A stretch of DNA of 64,000 nucleotides from CAVQCT01 sp964520865. Lineage in GTDB: Bacteria; Zixibacteria; MSB-5A5; GN15; FEB-12. Location: NCBI GenBank assembly GCA_964520865.1, contig CAZFOY010000004.1, positions 1 to 64,000 of the forward strand. Reading direction: 5' to 3'. The translations under genes and the position numbers were made by a program. This document shows, one piece after another, positions 40,306-49,451 of this stretch (the stretch's first letter is position 1; the number at the start of each line of letters is the position of its first letter). The notes under the pieces were generated by a model. The model worked only from the letters and a program-made list of their open reading frames with translations, searched no databases and was not told the DNA's origin.

Positions 40306-41772
40306 TCAGTCGACTGAAGGTCCCGGCTCAGTCTTGTGCTCGGTGGGTCCATTCGTGCGTTTGCGCCGCTCGTAGACCCATCCGGCGGTCAGGCCGAAGA
40401 TCATCGCCATGATATATCCGTCCTGCCCCCAGGTCCACGCCCGCATATAAAATATTGTCATGCAGAAGACAAACATGGCTATGAACAGCGCCATGCTCAC
40501 CTGATTCCCTTCCCGATCGAGCTTCTCCTTTTGCGCCCGAAAGCAGGTTGCGAAACCCTTGAATGCAAGTACGAGCAGGGCGATCGAGCCGACCAGACCG
40601 GTTTCGGCGAGATAGTGCAATATGACATTGTGCGCGGACATCCCCTGTACATAGACGTACAACGGCACCACCTTCAGCTCAGGATAGATCAGATAGACGA
40701 TGCGGAAGTTGCCGATCCCGATACCGGTGATCGGATGGTCAAGAAATGTTCGTATCGCCGTCTTCCAAAGTACGAAACGAAGCGCGATAGTTCCTTGCGG
40801 GTTGGAGAATGACTCGATAAAGTGCTCGTACCTTCCGAGCGCTCCGGCCAGATAGGTCCCGGCCGCAATTGCGCCAATCAGGACAAGAATCCCGATCGGA
40901 ACAAATATCTTCTTCATCGTTTTGAGCGGCTGCAAGGTATTTTCGCGACGGGCTTTCTTAACGCCAAAGTATACAAGGACCGGCAGGGTCATAAGCACTG
41001 CAAGCAACGGCGCGCGCGACTGGGTCGAAATGATGCCGGTTCCGATGATAAATGCGATCGTTCCGAATTTGATCTGGTCGCGGGTCTTATCCGACCAGAT
41101 GAGAAAGACCAGTGCCATCGGAAGCGCGGTCATCGACATCGGCTCATACCCGAGCGAACAGAACCCGAATACCCGGTCGTGTCCGCCGGAGAGGATGAAG
41201 AGGATCGTGTTATAAATCGAGTGGGCAAAAACAACGTAGATATAGAACAGGAGGACCTTTCGGACACCGAACTCCTGAGAGAACTTGAACACGGCGCGAA
41301 AGGCAAGATAAATAACAATGACCCGCACCATCGGGACAATCGAGTAGTCGATGTTATAGGCAAAAAGCGCTGAGATGATTGTCGCGATAATAAAGATGAT
41401 GAACGGTGTGTCGAAGAACGCAGATCGGATCTCCGTATGACCGTGAAGCAAAAAATCGAGCACCATTCCCATGAACAGCACCGCCATCAGGAGATCGAAC
41501 GGATGAAGTGCGAAGAGGCTGCCCAGACGTGTCGGTAGATAGAAGGTGATCGAAGTGAGAAAGACGAAGAAAGCGACCCGGGGGAAAGGAATCAAAAAAG
41601 CGCCCGCCACGGCGGCCAGCATGACGAAGCCGTAAAGCGGTTTCTCGACAAAGAGCAAGTCCCCGGCTACGCCGACCACCGCGAGAGCCACAATAAATAG
41701 GAGCCATCGAATCGGTGAGGGGAGTGAGAATCCCGTAGTCGGGTCGTCGATCTTCAGTTCATGTCCGGTCAT
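40306..41772 (-). CDS. O-antigen ligase-like (Wzy_C family) membrane protein
   Basis: 488 residues with about twelve spans. Family marks: the large periplasmic loop with HPITGIGIGNFRIVYLIYPE (about 345-365) and the following SAHNVILHYLAETGLVG (about 388-404), the conserved His/Asn part of the Wzy_C region. Members join O-antigen or other polysaccharide units to lipid A or polymerise repeats. No glycosyltransferase gene is nearby, so the glycan is unknown. Start ATG 41772 lacks a clear RBS. It follows the DUF5686 gene by 65 bp on the same strand and may be co-transcribed with it. Confidence 0.85.
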   Translation of the reverse strand: MTGHELKIDDPTTGFSLPSPIRWLLFIVALAVVGVAGDLLFVEKPLYGFVMLAAVAGAFLIPFPRVAFFVFLTSITFYLPTRLGSLFALHPFDLLMAVLFMGMVLDFLLHGHTEIRSAFFDTPFIIFIIATIISALFAYNIDYSIVPMVRVIVIYLAFRAVFKFSQEFGVRKVLLFYIYVVFAHSIYNTILFILSGGHDRVFGFCSLGYEPMSMTALPMALVFLIWSDKTRDQIKFGTIAFIIGTGIISTQSRAPLLAVLMTLPVLVYFGVKKARRENTLQPLKTMKKIFVPIGILVLIGAIAAGTYLAGALGRYEHFIESFSNPQGTIALRFVLWKTAIRTFLDHPITGIGIGNFRIVYLIYPELKVVPLYVYVQGMSAHNVILHYLAETGLVGSIALLVLAFKGFATCFRAQKEKLDREGNQVSMALFIAMFVFCMTIFYMRAWTWGQDGYIMAMIFGLTAGWVYERRKRTNGPTEHKTEPGPSVD

Positions 41773-41837
41773 CGGCTAAAGATACGACAATCACGCCGGT
41801 TGGCAATATGAATCGCTAAGCTGCTATTCCACAGCCG

Positions 41838-44186
41838 TCAAAAGAGTGATCTGGAAAGGTCTAACGCGAATTTATTGGTGTTGTGATTCGACAGCTGCCA
41901 GGTCATATTCACGACCAGGCCAAGGGGCAGCAGTCGGCCGATTCCGAAGCCGATTTCTGAGTACGCATTCGGCGAGACGTTCATCGCTCGCTGAGCCAGG
42001 GCGGTTTTGCGATTTCGGAACTCGGTCCAGAAGACGCCGCCGTGTATATCCAACGTAAGGGGAAGTTCTTTTATCAGTGGCAGTCGGCTCGCTTTGAACA
42101 AACGGGAGCCAAAGTCGTGAGTTGCGTAGATGACAGCCGCTCGGTCGCCGACAAAACTGCTGTCGCTCATCGTATGCAGTGTCGTCAGGCCGTTTACGAT
42201 CTGGGAGCCGAAATCGACGGTAAAAAATCGTTGTGGCGGGAGTGTTCGATCGGAGATCCCGGCATATGCGTAGATGCTGGTGAGTCCCCAACCGAAGGTC
42301 CGTTGCCGGCGAAACAGTTTTATGCTGTATCGAGTATAGTCAAAATCACTGTTGAGAAAATCAGGCCTCGAGTATTCCACTCCGGCCTGTACGGTGGTAT
42401 AGACAACTTCGGAACTTGTCAGAACGCGCCCCTTATTATTGAGCAGCGGGCGGGAATCGTATCGCAGGACAGCGCTCACGCTGCGCAAGTGACCGTCGAT
42501 TATCGCCGGATTGGGTCTGTTCTTGTCGGCGTTCTTGAAGATACTGAACTCGTTATGGTTGATCTCGGAGAGCTGTTCCAGATCGTTTATGCCGAAACCG
42601 AGGGTGGTGTGATTGAGGAGTCTTCCTTGAACGGCGCCGGAAAATCCCTTTTCGTGGTAGTAGTTGTATGGATCCGACTTGTTCAGCAGAGCCCGACCGG
42701 TCGCATTGCCGTTTGTCTCCGATATGATTGTCGGCCGGGTTCGTATTTCTTCGTGATGAATTGCAAACAATTCCACCCGCCGCTTTTTCCAGAGCAGGTA
42801 GCTGACCTTGACCCGGTGCTCCCAGAGATTCGGACCGAATGCAAACCCTCCTTTCAAGTCGGCTTTCCATCTGCTGCCGGGGGCAGATACAGGTACGCTG
42901 AGTCCAAGGTATGGGCCCTCGACGCGATTGAAGTGAAACATATCCGGATAGAATGCCGCGACGAACGAAGCTCTAAGGGCGATATCGAGCGCTCGTTTGT
43001 AGAGGGGTCTGGGAGCGTGTTTGATCGAGTCTATCCGGAAGTATCCGTGAAGTTCACTCTCGGTTAAAGGCATCAACTGATTTTCGCTCCATGAAGTTGA
43101 ATCGATATTGTCGGCTTCGGGAGCCACCTCAAGAGCGAATTCGTTGAAGGTGGTGTCGGGGAATTTGGTGTTCAGGGTGAACTTGTGCAGCGAGGCGGAG
43201 TAGTCGAAACTGAAGGTGGGGATTCCCGGAATTGGAAGGACGACGACCCCGTCGAACTGGAGCAGGGTCGGCATCCAGAATTTCCGGCCGAATTCAGCGC
43301 ATACCTGGCGATAGTGAGGTTCCTTGAGGATACTGTTGTCGAACGCTTTGTTGAAGCCGACATCGACCCCGACGACATCGTAGGTCGAGTCGGCGATGCC
43401 GATAGTTCCCACAAACAGCGGAGTCCAGTCATTCCTTGGCTCTATTTCAAGCTCAAAAACTCTGTTGCCGTCAACGTAGGTTGTGTCCTTGATATAGTAG
43501 TTGTAGTAATCGAGCGCGTCGGTCGCGGTAGGCGAAACGAAGGCGTATCTCCCGAAATCGATCCGATTCTTGTTGAAGTTCAAGATGTCGCCTACCGCAA
43601 CAAGATTATTCTCCGCATCGATGTTGGCCGACTGTTTACGAGCCGTGATGATCTCTTTGTACTTGTCAGGGTATTTCCAGTATCCGGTTACCTGCGTCTC
43701 GGTGATAAGCAGAATATTGGTGCTGTCAGGCTTTGCCGTATCTCGGAAGACGAGTTTTGTATAGGCGTCGAAACTGTATTGCTGAATTTTCGCGAGTATC
43801 TCCTCTTTGTGCGCGATAGCTTCGGCAATAATCCGCTGAGCTTCGTCATAATCCCGATCATACACTTTGATCTGACCGACATCGATCAACGCCGGATGCA
43901 GTTGCACGTCCAGCGAGAAGGTCGAATCACCAACCACCAAAGTATCCACAAACGAATAATGAGCGACATGGCTGAATTTGATTTCGTACTGCCCCGGGTC
44001 TAATCTGAGACGATACTGACCGGCTTCATTGCAGGACGTAGACTGCCCGGTGCCGAGCACACGAATGGTTGCGTAGGGGATCGGTTCACCGGTCGATGCA
44101 TCGGAGACCGTGCCGATTATGACTGTCGATGCTGCCTGAACGATAGGTGCTATCAGTAGTGTGAAAAATAATATTGCCAACCTCAT
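41838..44186 (-). CDS. Outer-membrane protein: carboxypeptidase-like domain plus DUF5686 barrel
   Basis: 782 residues. Signal peptide (LAILFFTLLIAPIVQA). A carboxypeptidase-D regulatory-like domain follows at about 19-100 (GTVSDASTGEPIPYATIRVL...YRLRLDPGQYEIKFSH). The rest (about 115-782) is the DUF5686 region, a surface-loop-rich beta-barrel typical of Bacteroidetes and related phyla, ending in a C-terminal aromatic strand (ALDLSRSLF). Start at 44186 has GAGAGGA 8 bp upstream; the extra in-frame codons to 44267 lack one. DUF5686 proteins are predicted outer-membrane proteins; their role is unknown. Probably in the same unit as the O-antigen ligase-like gene. Confidence 0.85.
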   Translation of the reverse strand: MRLAILFFTLLIAPIVQAASTVIIGTVSDASTGEPIPYATIRVLGTGQSTSCNEAGQYRLRLDPGQYEIKFSHVAHYSFVDTLVVGDSTFSLDVQLHPALIDVGQIKVYDRDYDEAQRIIAEAIAHKEEILAKIQQYSFDAYTKLVFRDTAKPDSTNILLITETQVTGYWKYPDKYKEIITARKQSANIDAENNLVAVGDILNFNKNRIDFGRYAFVSPTATDALDYYNYYIKDTTYVDGNRVFELEIEPRNDWTPLFVGTIGIADSTYDVVGVDVGFNKAFDNSILKEPHYRQVCAEFGRKFWMPTLLQFDGVVVLPIPGIPTFSFDYSASLHKFTLNTKFPDTTFNEFALEVAPEADNIDSTSWSENQLMPLTESELHGYFRIDSIKHAPRPLYKRALDIALRASFVAAFYPDMFHFNRVEGPYLGLSVPVSAPGSRWKADLKGGFAFGPNLWEHRVKVSYLLWKKRRVELFAIHHEEIRTRPTIISETNGNATGRALLNKSDPYNYYHEKGFSGAVQGRLLNHTTLGFGINDLEQLSEINHNEFSIFKNADKNRPNPAIIDGHLRSVSAVLRYDSRPLLNNKGRVLTSSEVVYTTVQAGVEYSRPDFLNSDFDYTRYSIKLFRRQRTFGWGLTSIYAYAGISDRTLPPQRFFTVDFGSQIVNGLTTLHTMSDSSFVGDRAAVIYATHDFGSRLFKASRLPLIKELPLTLDIHGGVFWTEFRNRKTALAQRAMNVSPNAYSEIGFGIGRLLPLGLVVNMTWQLSNHNTNKFALDLSRSLF

Positions 44187-44386
44187 GTGCGATATCCTCT
44201 CTGCGTTTGGTCTACCCACAGGGATATAACAACAATCGTGCCGCATTATCAAGCCGTTAAACATCAAGCGTTTAATAACGAAGGCAGGTCTCGGATCGGG
44301 TGGAGGCTACCCACCTTCGCACAAGATTTGTGTCATCGGCGAGATTGATCGAAAAAACTGTGGTCAAATCAAAATGAATGCTTATA

Positions 44387-44415
44387 TTGCTCAGGCTAAT
44401 TTGGATAAGTATTAT
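44387..44415 (+). promoter_or_regulatory. Weak promoter candidate for ctaB
   Basis: TTGCTC (44387-44392), 17-nt spacer, TATTAT (44410-44415), about 108 bp before ctaB. Other AT-rich candidates lie nearby, including TATATT at 44383-44388. The 44187-44522 interval separates divergent genes and holds no gene that I see. Confidence 0.3.
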
Positions 44416-44522
44416 CTACTTATGACTCCAAATAGGGCCATGCGGATCAATATCGCCCATGGGCGGAACAAACGATTCGAAAGGCTGTTTGACCGGTTAA
44501 CTTGATATAGATATTCTACTAT

Positions 44523-45410
44523 ATGTTTAGACAACTTAAGGCAACCGTCTCGGGATTTTTCCAACTGACCAAACCGACCATCATGCTGCTGGTGGTGTTC
44601 ACCGGAGCGACTTCCCTTATAATTGAGGGGAGCATGCTGGCCCATCCCGGCAAGTTTCTGTTGGTATTGGTGGCATTGTACCTTACGGGCGGATGCGCAA
44701 ATGCGCTGAATCAGTATTTTGAACGCGAGATCGATGCCCGGATGGCCCGGACATACAAGCGTCGGCCTTTACCGCTCGGCACCTTGTCGCCGATTCCTGC
44801 TCTGATTTTCTCCGTGAGTATCGGTGTCATCGGTGTCCTGATATTCGGATTTTTCTTCAACTGGCTGACGGCGATGCTTTCGCTCGGGACGATTCTCTTT
44901 TATTCCCTATTCTATACACTCTGGCTGAAGCCCAATACCGATCAGAATATCGTGATCGGCGGGATTGCCGGCGCCATGGCCCCCGTGGGAGCCTGGACGG
45001 CCGCGACCGGTCGCATGGACGTCGTGCCGTGGATCATGTTTTTGATAATCTTTCTCTGGACCCCGCCGCATTTCTGGGCTCTGGCCATGTTTTGCAAGGA
45101 CGACTACAAGAAGGCGAAACTGCCGATGCTTCCGGTTGTCCGCGGAGATAAAGCGACCTTGAAGCAGATTCTCTGGTACACCGTCACGTTGTGTACCGTG
45201 AGTCTGTCGTTGCTTGCATTCGGAGGCGGCTGGCTGTATCTGGCGGTCGCCGTGGTGCTCGGATATGTCTTCATCAAGAAAGCGGTCGCACTGACGCGGA
45301 ATCACAGCGACCGGCTCCTGAGAGGGCTGTTCGGCTACTCGATACTTTATTTGTTCGGGCTGTTTACCGCCATGATTATCGACGGATTCGTACGCTGGCC
45401 GATCCGGTAG
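44523..45410 (+). CDS. ctaB: Protoheme IX farnesyltransferase (heme O synthase)
   Basis: Adds a farnesyl group to heme B, giving heme O, the precursor of heme A for cytochrome oxidase. 295 residues, UbiA-type polytopic enzyme with about nine spans. The first Asp-rich motif is NQYFEREIDARMARTYKRRP (about 60-79), the second RGDKATLKQI / HFWALAMFCKDDYKKAKLPM. The His/Tyr-rich PPHFWALA is diagnostic. The ATG at 44523 has no good RBS. It lies 356 bp before the ACIII operon on the same strand and pairs functionally with ctaA 13 kb on. Also known as cyoE. Very secure. Confidence 0.95.
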   Translation: MFRQLKATVSGFFQLTKPTIMLLVVFTGATSLIIEGSMLAHPGKFLLVLVALYLTGGCANALNQYFEREIDARMARTYKRRPLPLGTLSPIPALIFSVSIGVIGVLIFGFFFNWLTAMLSLGTILFYSLFYTLWLKPNTDQNIVIGGIAGAMAPVGAWTAATGRMDVVPWIMFLIIFLWTPPHFWALAMFCKDDYKKAKLPMLPVVRGDKATLKQILWYTVTLCTVSLSLLAFGGGWLYLAVAVVLGYVFIKKAVALTRNHSDRLLRGLFGYSILYLFGLFTAMIIDGFVRWPIR

Positions 45411-45641
45411 CGAGCAAAGAGGATTATTATTGTCGGCAATGCCGACGGGACGATATAGTTTACGACTGCGTGTGATGAACGAAGGGTGCACGGACACTGC
45501 CTCGATTGAAATTATAGTTGATCCGTTCGCTCCACCAAATAGATTAAAGAGATATCAAAGTCCAGAATGATGCGGCGGCAGTCCTTCGCGTCGATCCGGG
45601 ACATTAAATGGACAAAATGGTGCTTATCGCTCTTTTTTCTG

Positions 45642-45670
45642 TTGACAACCTCAGCAAACGCAATTATGTT
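45642..45670 (+). promoter_or_regulatory. Sigma70-type promoter of the ACIII-oxidase operon
   Basis: TTGACA (45642-45647), 17-nt spacer, TATGTT (45665-45670), about 97 bp before the first gene at 45767. The 45411-45766 interval holds this and no gene that I can support. Genes from 45767 to 58148 follow with gaps of at most about 35 bp. Confidence 0.65.
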
Positions 45671-45766
45671 TGGCGGACTGTTGTCCAACCAAAAAATTTG
45701 GTGAATAATCACAAGCGATCCGATATGAAACGACAGCTTGTGAAATAAGTAACTTGGATTTAGCTT

Positions 45767-46414
45767 TTGGCTCAGATTTTTCCCAAATGGACTAACCGTG
45801 TTCCCCTGATGTTGGTAGGGGGGCTGTTCGTTGGTTTGCTCGTGGTTATTTTCATCTTCCGCTATTATGGATCACAGAGCTACACCGATGTTGGATATCG
45901 GCCTGTCCAGCCGGTACCTTACAGCCACAAGCTGCATGCCGGGGATCTGGGGATAGACTGTCGGTACTGCCACTATGATGTGGAGCGGTCGCCGGTAGCC
46001 AACGTCCCGCCGACCCAGGTCTGTATGAACTGTCACAAGATAGTCCTTCCGGAAAGCGAGAAGCTTCTTCCGATTCGCGAAAGCTGGGCGACGGATACTC
46101 CGATGAAATGGGTGCGCGTCCACCAGCTTCCCGATTTCGTTTATTTTGACCATTCGATGCATGTTACCCGCGGCGTGAGTTGCATAAGCTGCCATGGGAA
46201 CATCGCAAATATGGACGTCGTTACACAGAATCAACCACTCAACATGCACTGGTGCCTCTCCTGTCACAGGAACCCCGAACCGAACATTCGTCCGGTTGAC
46301 GAGGTGACCAATATGAATTGGAAGAGGCCGGCAGGGTTCGATAAAGAAGCGAAGAAACTGATCGAAGAACTGAAGATTGCGCCACCCACGGACTGCTCAG
46401 GATGTCACCGATGA
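45767..46414 (+). CDS. actA: Alternative complex III pentaheme cytochrome c (ActA)
   Basis: Part of quinol:electron-acceptor oxidoreductase ACIII; carries electrons through five c-type hemes. 215 residues, one N-terminal membrane span (LMLVGGLFVGLLVVIFIF) and then five CxxCH motifs: CRYCH, CMNCH, CISCH, CLSCH, CSGCH. Start is TTG at 45767: a stop lies two codons before, and the span begins close after. No clear RBS. The stop overlaps the next gene start (ATGA). Gene order A-F is the standard ACIII order. Confidence 0.93.
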   Translation: MAQIFPKWTNRVPLMLVGGLFVGLLVVIFIFRYYGSQSYTDVGYRPVQPVPYSHKLHAGDLGIDCRYCHYDVERSPVANVPPTQVCMNCHKIVLPESEKLLPIRESWATDTPMKWVRVHQLPDFVYFDHSMHVTRGVSCISCHGNIANMDVVTQNQPLNMHWCLSCHRNPEPNIRPVDEVTNMNWKRPAGFDKEAKKLIEELKIAPPTDCSGCHR

Positions 46415-49400
46415 ACGAACCGAAAGATAAGAAGCCGAACAACAAACAATATTGGCGGTCCCTGGACCAGGTGGAGAACACTCCGGAGTTTCAGGAATTC
46501 CTTCACCGGGAGTTCCCTCAGGGTGCATCGGAGATGAACAACGACTGGACCCGCCGGAATTTCCTCACATTAATGGGTGCGTCGCTGGCGCTCGCCGGTC
46601 TGGCCAGTTGCCGTCGTCCGCAGGAAAATATCGTTCCCTACGTCAAGCCGCCGGAAGAAGTTATTCCGGGTGAGCCGCTGTTCTACGCCACCACGATGCC
46701 GCTCGGTAATTCCAATTTCGGTCTCATTGTCGAGACGCACGAAGGGCGGCCGACCAAGATTGAAGGCAATCCGGCCCATCCGTCGTCGAAAGGCGGCACC
46801 AATGTATGGATACAGGGATCGATTCTTAGTCTCTACGATCCTGATCGTTCCGACCAGGTCAAGCAGGGTGGAGTGCAGTCGAGCTGGGAAGAATTTGTAA
46901 GTTACTGGCGGGGCAGGTACCCGGACTATAAGAAGAATCAGGGGGAAGGGCTGGCGATTCTGTCAGAGTCGTATGCGTCGCCAACCTTTGCTCGCTTACG
47001 CAAGAAATTCGAAGAAACTTTCCCGAAAGCCGACTGGGTGACCTATGAGGCGATCGACGAAGAGAATTCGTACGAAGCGATGCGGATGGCTGCGGGGAGA
47101 CCGTATCGACCGGTATTTGATTACGCTAAGGCCAAGGTGATTCTCGCGCTGGACGCCGACTTTAATATAAGCGAAAGCGAAAACGTAACCAGTGCGCGCG
47201 GGTTCGCCGATGGACGCCGCATCAAATCCGAGAAGGATGAGATGAACAGGCTCTATGTCGTAGAGCCGGGTTTCACGACGACCGGTGCCATTTCGGATCA
47301 TCGGCTGCGTTTGAAGAGCAGCCAGATTGGATCGTTTGTAGTCGCCCTGGCGCGCGAGTTGAAGTCGCAGGGGTTGAATATCGATTTGTCTTCGGTGAAG
47401 AATCCCGGATGGTTGCCGGCTCAAGCGACCGCCTGGCTCAAACCGCTTGCTGCGGATCTCTTGTCCGCCAAAGGGGAGTCTCTGGTCGTGGTGGGGAGAC
47501 GCCAGCCATCGCCGGTGCATGTGCTCGTATATATGATCAATGCCGCGTTGGGGAACGTGGGAGAGACGGTTAACTACTATGAATTGACAGACGTCGATTA
47601 CTCCCGCCTCGCCGACTTCTCCGATCTCAACAAGAAAATGAAAGATGGTAAGGTTTCCACTCTTGTGATCTTGGGTGGGAATCCTGTCTATAATGCTCCG
47701 GCCGATTTTGATTTCGCGAATTCCCTCAAGAAGGTCGCGGACGTCATTCATCTGAGTCATTATCACGATGAAACTTCGCAGTCGGCCAAATGGCACATTC
47801 CGCAGGCTCATTATATGGAAGGCTGGTCGGATGCCCGCTCGGCCGACGGGACGCTGAGTGTCGTGCAGCCGATGATTGCCCCGTTGCTTAACGGAGTAGG
47901 GTCTCTTGAAGTACTCGATCTGATCGCCAGCGGCGAAAACAAGACGGGCTACGATTTGGTGAGAGAGACCTGGCGGCCGTTCCTTGGATCTTCGTTCGAT
48001 CGGAAATGGGACAAGTTGCTTAACGACGGTCTGCTTGCGGAAAGTGCTTCCAGGCCGGTATCACCGCGGATCAATTCCAGCGAGGCGTCAAAGCTGCTGA
48101 GTCAGCTCTCGATGGGCAAGGACGACGGGGTGGAGGTTGTCTTCCATCTGTCGCCGTCGCTTTACGACGGAAGGTACGCAAACAACGGCTGGATGCAGGA
48201 ACTCCCAGACTCGGTCACCAAGATATCCTGGGACAATGTTGCCCAGATGAGCTATCCGACCGCGAAGAAGTTAGGTGTCGAGAATTTCGAGGTAGTCAAG
48301 CTGGATTACCGGGGAAAGCAGATAGAGCTTCCGGTCTGGATCGTATTCGGTACTACCGACGATACCGTGATGGTAGAGCTTGGTTACGGGCGGAAGAACA
48401 TTGGCCGCGTGGCCAACGATGTTGGCGCCAATGGCTACGCTCTCAGGACTTCTGACGCGATGCATTTTGACGGCGGTTTGAAGATTACGTCAACAGGACG
48501 CAAGGTGAAACTGGCTAATACGCAGGATCACGGCACGCTTGAGGGCCGACCGTTGGTTCGGGAAGCTTCACTGGATAATTACCGTGAGGATCCAAAATTC
48601 GCGCAGGAAGCGGTGGAGCATGAACCGCTGGTGTCGATGTGGAATGATTTCAAGTACGACAAGGGACTCCAGTGGGGGATGGTGATCGATCTCACCGCTT
48701 GCACCGGTTGTAACACCTGCACGATCGCCTGTCAAAGCGAAAATAACATTCCGATTGTCGGAAAAGAGCAGGTGCACAACGGTCGTGAAATGCATTGGAT
48801 TCGGGTCGACCGGTATTACACGACGGAATCCGGTCATAGCAATAACGATGAAATGCTGTTCGACGCTCAGCCGGGCATGGTGCATCAGCCCATTCCGTGT
48901 ATGCAGTGCGAGATGGCGCCGTGCGAACAGGTCTGTCCGGTAGGCGCTACCATGCACGACGAGCAGGGGTTGAACATGATGGTTTATAACCGATGTATCG
49001 GCACGCGTTACTGCTCCAACAACTGTCCTTACAAGGTCCGTCGCTTCAACTTTTTCAACTACACGAAGGACACTCCGGAGATCGTCAAGATGGCGATGAA
49101 CCCGAATGTGACCGTGCGTTCGCGCGGCGTGATGGAGAAGTGCAGCTATTGTCTGCAGCGGATCAATCGGGCAAAAGCGAATGCCAAGCTGGAAAATCGC
49201 GAGGTGCGCGACGGCGATGTGGTTACGGCCTGTCAGCAGGCGTGTCCGACCAAGGCGATTTACTTCGGCGATATCCGCAATCCCGATTCGGTGGTAACAG
49301 CGGTCAAGAAACGGAATTTGAATTACAGTATGCTTATAGAAGAGAACACTCGGCCGAGAACGACTTATCTGGCCAAGATTCGCAACCCCAATCCGAATAT

Positions 49401-49416
49401 GCCGAAGGCGAGCTGA
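46402..49416 (+). CDS. actB: Alternative complex III molybdopterin/iron-sulfur-like subunit (ActB)
   Basis: 1004 residues. A Tat signal is buried near residues 50-70 (TRRNFLTLMGASLALAGLASC; RR dipeptide followed by a hydrophobic stretch). The first two thirds is a molybdopterin-oxidoreductase-like fold (without a molybdenum cofactor in known ACIII). The C-terminal third, from about residue 765, has four iron-sulfur clusters' worth of Cys: CTGCNTCTIAC, CMQCEMAPCEQVCPVGA, CIGTRYCSNNCPYKVRRF and CSYCLQRI with CQQACPTKAI. It starts at ATG 46402 or at 46411, which overlaps the actA stop as ATGA; the second is as plausible. Faces the periplasm. Confidence 0.93.
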   Translation: MSPMNEPKDKKPNNKQYWRSLDQVENTPEFQEFLHREFPQGASEMNNDWTRRNFLTLMGASLALAGLASCRRPQENIVPYVKPPEEVIPGEPLFYATTMPLGNSNFGLIVETHEGRPTKIEGNPAHPSSKGGTNVWIQGSILSLYDPDRSDQVKQGGVQSSWEEFVSYWRGRYPDYKKNQGEGLAILSESYASPTFARLRKKFEETFPKADWVTYEAIDEENSYEAMRMAAGRPYRPVFDYAKAKVILALDADFNISESENVTSARGFADGRRIKSEKDEMNRLYVVEPGFTTTGAISDHRLRLKSSQIGSFVVALARELKSQGLNIDLSSVKNPGWLPAQATAWLKPLAADLLSAKGESLVVVGRRQPSPVHVLVYMINAALGNVGETVNYYELTDVDYSRLADFSDLNKKMKDGKVSTLVILGGNPVYNAPADFDFANSLKKVADVIHLSHYHDETSQSAKWHIPQAHYMEGWSDARSADGTLSVVQPMIAPLLNGVGSLEVLDLIASGENKTGYDLVRETWRPFLGSSFDRKWDKLLNDGLLAESASRPVSPRINSSEASKLLSQLSMGKDDGVEVVFHLSPSLYDGRYANNGWMQELPDSVTKISWDNVAQMSYPTAKKLGVENFEVVKLDYRGKQIELPVWIVFGTTDDTVMVELGYGRKNIGRVANDVGANGYALRTSDAMHFDGGLKITSTGRKVKLANTQDHGTLEGRPLVREASLDNYREDPKFAQEAVEHEPLVSMWNDFKYDKGLQWGMVIDLTACTGCNTCTIACQSENNIPIVGKEQVHNGREMHWIRVDRYYTTESGHSNNDEMLFDAQPGMVHQPIPCMQCEMAPCEQVCPVGATMHDEQGLNMMVYNRCIGTRYCSNNCPYKVRRFNFFNYTKDTPEIVKMAMNPNVTVRSRGVMEKCSYCLQRINRAKANAKLENREVRDGDVVTACQQACPTKAIYFGDIRNPDSVVTAVKKRNLNYSMLIEENTRPRTTYLAKIRNPNPNMPKAS

Positions 49417-49451
49417 GGCTATATGACCCTTGATATAGAAAGCAAGCTGAA

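Noticed and set aside
45512..45712. 66-codon minus-strand frame upstream of actA
   Set aside because: It overlaps the promoter of the ACIII operon, has no RBS and only a weak resemblance to any domain.
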